Made by a program: the position numbers and the translations under genes. Of a stretch of DNA of 64,000 nt, positions 31,796 through 39,905 are shown piece by piece. A model generated the notes under the pieces. It saw only the letters and a list, made by a program, of their open reading frames with translations, did no database searches and was not told the origin of the DNA. Source of the DNA: Prochlorococcus sp. AG-355-P18 (GTDB lineage: Bacteria > Cyanobacteriota > Cyanobacteriia > PCC-6307 > Cyanobiaceae); assembly GCA_003280515.1 (NCBI GenBank), contig QCER01000005.1, forward strand, positions 20,530 through 84,529, read 5' to 3'. The first letter of the stretch is position 1; each line of letters starts with the position of its first letter.

Positions 31796-31832
31796 ATCTT
31801 TTACTGGGTTTGTTTGAACTATATCCTACTTG

Positions 31833-31902
31833 TAGAGAAATCGTCGAGAAAAAGACCATCAAGAAACATACACTCTACTACAACCAAATGTAGAGAAATC
31901 GT
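31833..31902 (+). promoter_or_regulatory. two copies of shared element motif in divergent intergenic region
   Basis: TGTAGAGAAATCGT exact at 31833-31846 and 31889-31902, 56 bp apart. Confidence 0.7.
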
Positions 31903-31914
31903 AGGATAATAAGA

Positions 31915-32475
31915 TTGTACAACAAACATACCGTTATGACACAAACAACAACACAAACTACTTCTCTACAGTTAGATAAGCACTATCTTGTCAAACTTGC
32001 TGATGAAGGATTCGACTATAAGAACTTTGTTCGCTTCAGGAATGAAGACAAGATCCGTGAAACTCTTGATGCTTCAGGTGCTTCTTATAATCCTTTTCAA
32101 GATGCTTTCTTTGAAAAGTTCTTTGATGAGTTAGGCGAATCGCTTCAGTACGTTGATTTCCGAGCAATAGCAGAAAAGGTTATTACTGATCTGTGTGAAA
32201 ACCATATTGCTTATAAAGATACTGAGTTAGTAGATAATGAGGAATCTTATGAGAAATACTTTGAAGATGAAGAGGAAATACAACCTGTAGATCCTATTGA
32301 ACTAGCGATAAAGAATCCATTGTTTGAGCGTTGGTGGGGTGGTTGGTCTCCCTCTGATCATTATCAAATCGCTAATACGACTGATTTTTTATGTGCTCTT
32401 GCTACCGATGGTATTGATAGTGCTATCAATAAGCAGATCGCTGAAGAGAAAGCATTTCGTGAAGAGCAAGAGTAA
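31915..32475 (+). CDS. acidic hypothetical protein of the element
   Basis: 186 aa; preceded by two motif copies; alternative starts at 31915 or 31936 (MTQTTTQTTSLQ). Confidence 0.75.
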   Translation: MYNKHTVMTQTTTQTTSLQLDKHYLVKLADEGFDYKNFVRFRNEDKIRETLDASGASYNPFQDAFFEKFFDELGESLQYVDFRAIAEKVITDLCENHIAYKDTELVDNEESYEKYFEDEEEIQPVDPIELAIKNPLFERWWGGWSPSDHYQIANTTDFLCALATDGIDSAINKQIAEEKAFREEQE

Positions 32476-32648
32476 TGAGTTCTAAGTACAAAGAGTTCGT
32501 GCTCGGACAAATAGCATCTGAACTCAATCTTCTGATGGCATTCTCTAGTTCCTATCAATCCGATAAGGATCAGGAATGGGTTGATGCTATGTGTGAAAGT
32601 ATTGAAAAACTGAGTGAATATGAGGAGTTCTGGAAACCTTATTACTGA
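32475..32648 (+). CDS. hypothetical 57-aa protein
   Basis: Manual reading: MSSKYKEFVLGQIASELNLLMAFSSSYQSDKDQEWVDAMCESIEKLSEYEEFWKPYY*; TAATG overlap with the preceding ORF. Confidence 0.6.
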   Translation: MSSKYKEFVLGQIASELNLLMAFSSSYQSDKDQEWVDAMCESIEKLSEYEEFWKPYY

Positions 32649-32657
32649 TCTAAATGT

Positions 32658-32681
32658 GGGGAAACTATTATTGGTTTCCCC
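32658..32681. terminator. bidirectional hairpin between convergent element operons
   Basis: GGGGAAAC (32658-32665) / GTTTCCCC (32674-32681), 8-bp perfect stem, 8-nt loop. Confidence 0.65.
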
Positions 32682-32859
32682 TGTCTTTCTTTAGTCGTTC
32701 TAAGTACTCTTTTGACACTATGTGACCAGTCCAATCGCTTGGATAATACTTCTTCATTAGATGTGGAACTATCATCGTCGTTGGATAACCAGATACGAAA
32801 TGGAAATAAACTTCCTTCTTCTCTGGATCTTCAAAATGGGGATACTTTATACCTCTCAT
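32668..32859 (-). CDS. hypothetical 63-aa protein of the element
   Basis: Minus-strand ORF starting 3 nt after the stop of 32862..33035. Confidence 0.55.
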   Translation of the reverse strand: MRGIKYPHFEDPEKKEVYFHFVSGYPTTMIVPHLMKKYYPSDWTGHIVSKEYLERLKKDRGNQ

Positions 32860-32861
32860 TG

Positions 32862-33035
32862 TTATGGATAAAGAAGATCAACAAGAGAACCATTACTATC
32901 TACGATCCTATATCTCTTGTTATATCTTGTTGCTCTATCTTGAGCAGTTTTTCTTGCTGATGGAACGTGGTACATCGAAGTGTAGTGTTGCCATCTACCA
33001 AACTGATCTAACCATTGAACCTTGTGAAGTTCCAT
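32862..33035 (-). CDS. hypothetical 57-aa protein
   Basis: Manual reading: MELHKVQWLDQFGRWQHYTSMYHVPSARKTAQDRATRYNKRYRIVDSNGSLVDLLYP*; TAATG coupling with the serine recombinase stop. Confidence 0.6.
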   Translation of the reverse strand: MELHKVQWLDQFGRWQHYTSMYHVPSARKTAQDRATRYNKRYRIVDSNGSLVDLLYP

Positions 33036-33712
33036 TATCCGACCTCCAGAAGTGAAAGTGTTCGTGAAACTTTAGAAGGATGAAATGATCTTCCTCTGGA
33101 TGTTGTAATACCACTATTGTTCAAGACATCGCAGATAACTCTTAGAGATTTCCCTTGTTGCTTTAGTGGAACTATGAGACCTTCTAATCTTTTTGCTTCC
33201 TTTAGTGCTTTTTCTCTTCTTGCTTTAGCAAGTGCTTCGATATGGTGTATTGGTGCTCCTAGTTTCTTGTCAGGATTTCTTTCTTTCCAACTTTGAAGTG
33301 CTGCTTTAGTACGAGATCCTATGAAATCTTTCTCTTGCTCATTTAGTGCCGAGTAAATGTGAAGTTGAAACTTATCAGCAAATGGCATCTGGGCAACTTT
33401 GAAGTTTAGATCCTTGTCTTCTAAAAGTGATGCTATGAAAGATACTCGTCTAGACAACCTACAGATCTTTTGAACCAATAATATTGCTGATTCTTTCTTT
33501 GCTAATGCGATTGCTTTCTTCAACTCAGGTCTATTGTTATCTCCACCTGATTGAACATCGGTAAATGAACCTAAGATCTCATATGGTTGTTCAGAGTAGT
33601 TGTCTAAGTAAAGATCAATATCTCTTTTTTGTGCTTCTAAACCAAGACCAGATTGTGATTGTTTCTGGGTACTGATTCTGTAGTACAAAACATACCTTTT
33701 TGACTGTTCCAT
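33035..33712 (-). CDS. serine recombinase (resolvase/invertase family)
   Basis: YYRISTQKQSQSGLGLEAQKRDI with catalytic Ser; SGGDNNRPELKKAI; C-terminal HTH SLRVICDVLNNSGITTSRGRSFHPSKVSRTL. Confidence 0.9.
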   Translation of the reverse strand: MEQSKRYVLYYRISTQKQSQSGLGLEAQKRDIDLYLDNYSEQPYEILGSFTDVQSGGDNNRPELKKAIALAKKESAILLVQKICRLSRRVSFIASLLEDKDLNFKVAQMPFADKFQLHIYSALNEQEKDFIGSRTKAALQSWKERNPDKKLGAPIHHIEALAKARREKALKEAKRLEGLIVPLKQQGKSLRVICDVLNNSGITTSRGRSFHPSKVSRTLSLLEVG

Positions 33713-33742
33713 TATGAATCGGACGATTGATATGCTTATTAT

Positions 33743-33831
33743 ACGATATCTCTACAGTAGAGACCATATATGATATGCCAGAATCATAGTTGGACACTTG
33801 TTTTCTCTTTTTTGTGTATGATTTCTCTACA
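33743..33831 (-). promoter_or_regulatory. two copies of shared element motif upstream of serine recombinase
   Basis: Reverse strand TGTAGAGATATCGT (33743-33756) and TGTAGAGAAATCAT (33818-33831). Confidence 0.65.
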
Positions 33832-33878
33832 AATCAGTCGTAGAGCAAGATTTGAAGTGTAAGTTTTGGTTATAGTTA

Positions 33879-33901
33879 CGTCACACATACATCACACATA
33901 G
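33879..33901 (+). promoter_or_regulatory. candidate integrase arm-type sites, right end
   Basis: CGTCACACATACATCACACATAG, same TCACACA core as at 27495-27577. Confidence 0.55.
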
Positions 33902-33986
33902 AATATCCGTGTTATCTTGTAAAAAAGAACCTTGTTATACCAAAGGATATGGTCGATTCAAAAATCCAATATTGGTCTGGTACTAC

Positions 33987-33998
33987 TGAGTGGGAGTA
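33987..33998 (+). repeat. right attachment core (attR)
   Basis: TGAGTGGGAGTA; preceding bases TCTGGTACTAC read SGTTEWE* in the guaA phase. Confidence 0.85.
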
Positions 33999-34068
33999 AG
34001 TTTTCAAATTTTTCAAAAATCTAAAGTTTTTTTTAAGCAAGAAATTTGTAAATGAGATTTTAAACGTA

Positions 34069-34782
34069 ATGCCCGATATTATTAAATTAAGTCGATCTAC
34101 AGTTGAGAAATATATTAGTTGCCCAAGATGTTGTGTACTAGACAAAAAATATCAAATAAAACCGCCATCATTACCATTTACCTTAAATATAGCTGTAGAT
34201 AATTTATGTAAAAATGAATTTGATTATTATAGAAAAATTCAGGAGCCGCATCCTTTATTTATTGAATATGGAATTGATGCTGTGCCTTTCAAACACAAAG
34301 ATTTAGAACGTTGGAGAAGTAATTTTAAAGGGATAAGATATAAGTCAATCGAACACAACTATGACTTTGGTGGAGCTGTAGATGATATTTGGCAGAAAAA
34401 AAATGGTCATCTTATTATCGTTGATGTAAAAGCAACATCTAGAAATAATTTTGATTGGCCTGAGACTTTTAATAAATACGAATATGCAAAAGCTTATAAA
34501 AGACAGTTAGAAATGTATCAGTGGTTGTTTAAAAAAAACGGTTTTCAAGTCGCTAAAGAAGCTTATCTTTTATATTTTAATGGCAAGAAAAATCAAGAGT
34601 TTTTTAATAACCAATTAAATTTTGATGTACATCTAATTAAATTAGATTGTTCTACTTCATGGGTAGAAAATAAGATAATTGATACGGTAAATTTATTACG
34701 TTCGGATAATTTCCCCAAACCCTCATTAAATTGTGAATACTGTAATTATTTAAAGAAGCGTTGGCAGTTGTCGATAAATTAA
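34069..34782 (+). CDS. PD-(D/E)XK nuclease family protein, Cas4-like
   Basis: GAVDDIWQKKNGHLIIVDVKATS (D...DxK core), N-terminal SCPRCC and C-terminal NCEYC cysteines. Confidence 0.7.
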   Translation: MPDIIKLSRSTVEKYISCPRCCVLDKKYQIKPPSLPFTLNIAVDNLCKNEFDYYRKIQEPHPLFIEYGIDAVPFKHKDLERWRSNFKGIRYKSIEHNYDFGGAVDDIWQKKNGHLIIVDVKATSRNNFDWPETFNKYEYAKAYKRQLEMYQWLFKKNGFQVAKEAYLLYFNGKKNQEFFNNQLNFDVHLIKLDCSTSWVENKIIDTVNLLRSDNFPKPSLNCEYCNYLKKRWQLSIN

Positions 34783-34862
34783 TACTAATGGGATAACTTT
34801 TTATATTTCTGGAAAAATAGTGAATAAAAGATAATCTTTAAATAGATTATTAATTTAGACTT

Positions 34863-35471
34863 TTGATAAAATCAAAAAATTCTGAAAGAAAGATAGCTAA
34901 TCATCTGCAACAAGATGTAGTCAAGGTATCTGGTAAAACAATTTTTATTAATCCTTTTTTATATTGGCGGAGATTCGATGAAAACACTAACAGATGGCTT
35001 AGAGAACTTGGTCAAATGTCAGAGGATCAAATCTCACCAAACAGGAAACGTTTCTATCCAGAAATAGAGTGGGCTGATTTAAGTCATGAGCAAAAGCTCA
35101 TAAAAGATGCAACTGTTGAGATGTTTTTAAAAACTCTTGAATTGATAAGTACATTTAATCCCAATCTTAGTGCTGGACAATTATTGGAAGTTGAGAGAAA
35201 AATGGCGATTATTAAAAAGATTCCTTTCGAAAAGTGGGTAAAAAAATCTTTCGCCAAAAAAGCGAGATTGCTAGAAAACGAAAAAAGAAAATTCCAAAGA
35301 GAAAGATTTTATAGTAGCTGGAGGGAGTGGTTCAGTCTAGAAAATACTCAACAAGCCATATTGCCTTTAATCGTCACGATATTTATTTCCTCATTTATTG
35401 GATGGTCTTTAGGGATTTCAAAGAACAGTTGCAATCCATATTTTGAACAAAATATAGAACAATTAAATTAA
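34863..35471 (+). CDS. hypothetical protein with C-terminal TM segment
   Basis: 202-aa ORF; PLIVTIFISSFIGWSLGI near C-terminus. Confidence 0.7.
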   Translation: MIKSKNSERKIANHLQQDVVKVSGKTIFINPFLYWRRFDENTNRWLRELGQMSEDQISPNRKRFYPEIEWADLSHEQKLIKDATVEMFLKTLELISTFNPNLSAGQLLEVERKMAIIKKIPFEKWVKKSFAKKARLLENEKRKFQRERFYSSWREWFSLENTQQAILPLIVTIFISSFIGWSLGISKNSCNPYFEQNIEQLN

Positions 35472-35578
35472 TTTCTTTTTGATCTTTTTAATTATCTAAG
35501 TAAATAAAATTTTGAAAAAATAATTTTTTTATTTAGAATTCTATTAATTGAAATAATTACTTAAAAAGCAAAAGTTTT

Positions 35579-35722
35579 ATGAGTGAAAATTTAAATTCAA
35601 ATAATATTGAAAATGATAATTTTAATCCTATCAATGAAGATAGTGATTATAAAGATTTAATAAATAGACTTAATGAGATAAAATCAACTATCACTTCAAT
35701 AGAAAAAACAATATTTAAATAA
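35579..35722 (+). CDS. tiny acidic ORF (47 aa)
   Basis: Manual reading: MSENLNSNNIENDNFNPINEDSDYKDLINRLNEIKSTITSIEKTIFK*; lies just upstream of the PBP gene. Confidence 0.5.
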   Translation: MSENLNSNNIENDNFNPINEDSDYKDLINRLNEIKSTITSIEKTIFK

Positions 35723-35732
35723 ATCTATATTT

Positions 35733-37523
35733 TTGATAAAAACAAGTCCTAATAAAAAACTTATTTCATTAAAGAGACAACCTTTAGTCTTACTTATTTT
35801 TTCTTCCATATCATTTTTATTGATTCTATGTAGGTTAATTTTTTTACAACTTTTAAATTATGAATCTTTTAAGAAGATGTCAGATGAAAATAGGATCAGA
35901 CTTATTGCTTCACAGCCAATACGTGGAAGAATCCTAGACAAAAATGGTTATGTTTTAGCAGATAGTAGAGTTAAATATTCTTTGATAATAAAGCCTCAAT
36001 CTGTTGATAAAAGTAATTGGGAAAAACATAAATCAAGTATTTCTAACTTGTTAAATATTGATAGTAATGAAATTCAAAAAAAATACTCTGATGGTTTAAA
36101 AAATCAGAAACTTTCAGTAATTATTCTTGATGATTTAAATGTAGATCAATTAATAAAATTTAAGGAGAATGAAGGTAATTTAATTAGTTTTGAAATAGCT
36201 ACTAAATTAATTAGAAATTATCCTTATAAATCCCTTGCTGCCCATGTAATTGGTTATACGCAGCCAATAACTCAATTAGAATATAAATTCTTATCTAAGA
36301 AAGGTTATAAATTAAATGATTTAATTGGTAGAACTGGAATTGAATATGTTTATGAAGATTTTATAAGAGGTGAATGGGGTGGGGAAATGGTTGAAGTTAA
36401 TTCATTAGGAAAATTTCAAAGATCATTGGGTATAAGACCTCCAGTACAAGGCAATGATATTGAACTAACAATAGACCTTAAGCTGCAATTAGTTGCGGAG
36501 GAAGTTCTTAAAGATAAAAAAGCTGGAGCCATAATAGTAATGGATCCAAGAGATGGTGCAATAAGAGCAATGACAAGTAAACCTACATTTGATTTAAATT
36601 TCTTCTCAAAGGATTTTAAACCTGAGAAAGAATATAATAAACTTTTTAATTCTCCTGAAAAACCTTTATTTAATAGAGCATTAAATGCTTACGATCCAGG
36701 GAGCGTTTGGAAAATTGTAACTGCTTTAGCTGGCTTGGAAAGTGGAAAATTCCCTAGAGAAACCATGTTAGAAACGAAACCATGTATAACTTATGGGAGC
36801 CAATGTTTTAGAGAGCATAATGATTTAGGCTTTGGGGTAATAGGTTATGAAGATGCTTTAAGAGTTTCAAGTAATACATTTTTTTATCAAATAGGTTATG
36901 GAGTAGGAGTTGATGAACTTCATAAGGTCGCACGAAAGCTTGGTTTTAATTCTCTATCTGGAGTTGAAATTTTTGAACAAGAAAATATAGGATTAGTAGC
37001 TAGTAGTGAATGGGCTAAAGAAGGCAGAGGATGGGGGCAACCTGGAAGAACCCCTTGGGTTCCAGAAGATATTGCGAGTATGTCTATTGGACAATTTGTT
37101 GTACAAGTTACCCCTATTCAAATAGCTAGAGCATATGCTGCAATTGCAAATGGTGGTTATCTAGTTACTCCCTATTTAGTTAAAAAAGATGAAGAAAATC
37201 TTTCAGATAAAAAACTTATTCCAATTGATATTGATCCACAAAATCTTCAATTAATAAAAAGTGGTCTCAGAAAAGTAGTAGAGTCTGGCACAGGAGTATC
37301 AATTAATTATGGAGTTTCAAATTTACCTCCAGTTTCAGGCAAAACTGGAACTGCTGAAGATGGTGAAGGTGGATTAGATCACGCCTGGTTCGTTTGTTTT
37401 ACTCCCTCTGAAAAAAGTGAATTACTCGTAGTTGCTTTTGCACAAAATACCCCTGGTGGGGGATCTGTTCATGCACTGCCTATGGCGAGAGAAATTTTAA
37501 AAGTTTGGAATGAAAATAAATGA
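35733..37523 (+). CDS. ftsI: penicillin-binding protein 2/FtsI-like transpeptidase
   Basis: RGRILDKNGYVLADS; transpeptidase SxxK in DPGSVWKIV; SSN; SGKTGTAE. Confidence 0.88.
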   Translation: MIKTSPNKKLISLKRQPLVLLIFSSISFLLILCRLIFLQLLNYESFKKMSDENRIRLIASQPIRGRILDKNGYVLADSRVKYSLIIKPQSVDKSNWEKHKSSISNLLNIDSNEIQKKYSDGLKNQKLSVIILDDLNVDQLIKFKENEGNLISFEIATKLIRNYPYKSLAAHVIGYTQPITQLEYKFLSKKGYKLNDLIGRTGIEYVYEDFIRGEWGGEMVEVNSLGKFQRSLGIRPPVQGNDIELTIDLKLQLVAEEVLKDKKAGAIIVMDPRDGAIRAMTSKPTFDLNFFSKDFKPEKEYNKLFNSPEKPLFNRALNAYDPGSVWKIVTALAGLESGKFPRETMLETKPCITYGSQCFREHNDLGFGVIGYEDALRVSSNTFFYQIGYGVGVDELHKVARKLGFNSLSGVEIFEQENIGLVASSEWAKEGRGWGQPGRTPWVPEDIASMSIGQFVVQVTPIQIARAYAAIANGGYLVTPYLVKKDEENLSDKKLIPIDIDPQNLQLIKSGLRKVVESGTGVSINYGVSNLPPVSGKTGTAEDGEGGLDHAWFVCFTPSEKSELLVVAFAQNTPGGGSVHALPMAREILKVWNENK

Positions 37524-37544
37524 AATTTTTTAGGTTTTAAATGT

Positions 37545-38069
37545 TTATGTTTTTAATTTTTTCATTTGTAAAAGTCTTTGAATAATATCTTCAATAGTTT
37601 TTGAATCTATAGGTTTACTATATGAGGACAACATTTGTCGCCCTAATACTTGACTTCCTAAATGTACTAATTGAATGCGCAATGATGTCAGTAGTTCTAG
37701 TCCTATGCCACCAGAAAATGTTGCAATTGCAATCGGTTGACCATTAAATAAATTCCTAAAGTCATCTCCCGAAATAGAAAGCCATGCTATGAAGTTGGAG
37801 AGAATAGGAGGTATAGATCCATTATATTCAGGCGCACAAATCACCCATCTTTCAATCTTGAAAAGCTTTTTTTTTAATTCTTTTATTTCATTTGGAATAT
37901 TTTCTTTGTTGTGAATTCTTGGATTAAATAATGGAATATCAAGAGTGGTAAGATCCAAAATTTCAGAACTTATTTTAAATTCATTACTTTTTTCAAGAAA
38001 TTTTTCAGAAAGCTCTAGATTTTTACCACAACTAGCCGTAATGATTATTAGATCTTTTGTTTCAGTCAT
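37545..38069 (-). CDS. NADPH-dependent FMN reductase-like flavoprotein
   Basis: PEYNGSIPPILSNFIAWLS motif. Confidence 0.87.
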   Translation of the reverse strand: MTETKDLIIITASCGKNLELSEKFLEKSNEFKISSEILDLTTLDIPLFNPRIHNKENIPNEIKELKKKLFKIERWVICAPEYNGSIPPILSNFIAWLSISGDDFRNLFNGQPIAIATFSGGIGLELLTSLRIQLVHLGSQVLGRQMLSSYSKPIDSKTIEDIIQRLLQMKKLKT

Positions 38070-38086
38070 AAATTAGATAAATAAAT

Positions 38087-39889
38087 TTAATAGTTAGCGC
38101 CTGTTTTGCGGTGATGAACTGCTGTTAGACTATCGGATTTTAGTATATTACCGTGTAGTACTTCGGCGTAAATTACCCAATGATCTCCACATTCCATTCT
38201 CTCTTTTACAGAAGCATCTAACCATGCGAGCGATTCAGGAATGATTATCTGTTCATTAGGAGTTAATTCAATATTTAGTCCTTCAAATCTATCTTCTCCA
38301 GGTGCAAAGGGCTTTGTGAATCTTTTCAAAGGTTCTTTAAAATCTTTTTCACCAAGAATATTTAATGCAAATGAATCTCCTATTTGCAGAAGAGACTCCA
38401 CTGATCTATCTTTTGCTACTGCAATACTTAACCCAGGCGGAGAAAAACTTGCTTGACTAACCCAAGATGCAAGCATGGCTCCTTTGATATTATTCTCATC
38501 TTTGCCTTTAGAGGCTGTCAGGACACAAAGTGAACCAATTACTCTTCCAAGAGCTTGTAGCTTTGGATCCGTTTTGCTTGTAATCATTCCAGTATCTGAT
38601 TTTCTGGGTTTTTTCTTTGCTTTTTTTATAATTTTTCTTCCAAAGTGAGTTCCTATTTCTTCTAACTCTTTAATCTTTGGTTTATTTGGACTGAATTTAA
38701 TCCTAATAGGTTCAAAACTAAACTTAAAACCACCGTCTTTTAATTTTGTTTCGAGTAAATCTATAGCTTCGCCGCTCCAGCCAAAACTGCCAAAAATTCC
38801 CACTGGCTTATCTCTATTACCCTCTGCTAACAATGTTCCTAGTGCACTAACTATTGGAGTTGGGGCGTGACCACCCAATGTGGGTGAGCCTATTAAATAT
38901 CCATCAGCATTTTGGATGGATTTTACAAGTACATCATTAGGTGTAAATTCACAATTAATACTTTCAACTTCTACAGAGGTTCTATTTATCCCTTTAGCTA
39001 ATGCATCCCCTATTGAGGCTGTGTTTCCATATGCACTTGCATATATAAGAGCGATCTTATGATTATTGGTTGAGAGATTCTCTCCCCATCTAATGTAGTC
39101 ATTTAAAAAGCTTTTTAAGCTATATTCGATCGCGGGACCATGTAATGGTGCAATAGTTTTAATGTCATAATCTGCAATTTTTTCAGTTATTGAAACTACT
39201 TGATTAGACATTGGTGCCATCAAGCAATCATAAAAATGTTTTCTATCAATTTCTGTACTAACTCGATTTGTTTCAGACCAATATTTAGATGCAATATGTG
39301 CAGAGAAAATTTTTTCACTAAGAAGTATTTCTTGATTACGTTCATAAATTATCAGGCCACCAGGCCAACGTGCTGTTGGAATAGGAATTAACTCTAATGA
39401 AATGTTATCTAATTCTAAATTAAGTTCTTTTTTGATTATATTTATTTCAGGTAATTGAATTTCAATAAAGTTTTCTAAGGTAGGATTTCTTTGATTCCAA
39501 AGTTCGCTAATAAGTTTATAACCTGGATTAGAGCAAGTAATAGTTGTATTTTGAAATTGGGTACTTATGTTCTTTATAGTTTCAATGATTTGGGGATTAA
39601 TATGACCAGTAATGAAGTTGATATTACTTAATTTAAATTGATCGCAAAACCTAGAAATTACTTTATTAAACGAATCTAAATATTGTTTCTCAGGTGGATG
39701 AATAATAAAAAGTTCCTCATGACTTCTAATGAAAAAAGTATTAAAAGAGGTTCCTTTTTCAAGGTTAAATTCAAGTTCAAATCTTTCTTTATTTTGGTCT
39801 AAGAATCTTAAACAAGAAAAATTTTCAGTAATTTTAAATTCTGATAAATTTTGATTTTCTGCAAGTAAGCCTATATTAATATCTGACAT
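38087..39889 (-). CDS. flavodiiron protein, Flv1-like (diiron ligands degenerate)
   Basis: Beta-lactamase-like, flavodoxin and flavin reductase domains; position of HxExD is GHINPQ. Confidence 0.85.
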   Translation of the reverse strand: MSDINIGLLAENQNLSEFKITENFSCLRFLDQNKERFELEFNLEKGTSFNTFFIRSHEELFIIHPPEKQYLDSFNKVISRFCDQFKLSNINFITGHINPQIIETIKNISTQFQNTTITCSNPGYKLISELWNQRNPTLENFIEIQLPEINIIKKELNLELDNISLELIPIPTARWPGGLIIYERNQEILLSEKIFSAHIASKYWSETNRVSTEIDRKHFYDCLMAPMSNQVVSITEKIADYDIKTIAPLHGPAIEYSLKSFLNDYIRWGENLSTNNHKIALIYASAYGNTASIGDALAKGINRTSVEVESINCEFTPNDVLVKSIQNADGYLIGSPTLGGHAPTPIVSALGTLLAEGNRDKPVGIFGSFGWSGEAIDLLETKLKDGGFKFSFEPIRIKFSPNKPKIKELEEIGTHFGRKIIKKAKKKPRKSDTGMITSKTDPKLQALGRVIGSLCVLTASKGKDENNIKGAMLASWVSQASFSPPGLSIAVAKDRSVESLLQIGDSFALNILGEKDFKEPLKRFTKPFAPGEDRFEGLNIELTPNEQIIIPESLAWLDASVKERMECGDHWVIYAEVLHGNILKSDSLTAVHHRKTGANY

Positions 39890-39905
39890 TTCAAAGACTT
39901 ATTTT

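Larger units (their letters stand above)
27444..33998. mobile_element. integrated ~6.5 kb element at the 3' end of guaA (cryptic plasmid / satellite / tycheposon-like)
   Basis: 12-bp direct repeat TGAGTGGGAGTA at 27444-27455 (guaA stop region) and 33987-33998; tyrosine integrase just inside the left end; Rep and serine recombinase genes; codon usage and base composition visibly differ (spot hand counts of single lines: 21/60 GC inside vs 15/60 outside). Confidence 0.9.

Noticed and set aside
32712-33055. Plus-strand ORFs of 82 and 63 aa near the recombinase operon
   Set aside because: Antisense to coupled minus-strand ORFs; composition looks spurious.
33900-34010. tRNA fragment at the right end of the element
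   Set aside because: No tRNA-like arms; the shared core is the guaA stop region, not a tRNA 3' end.
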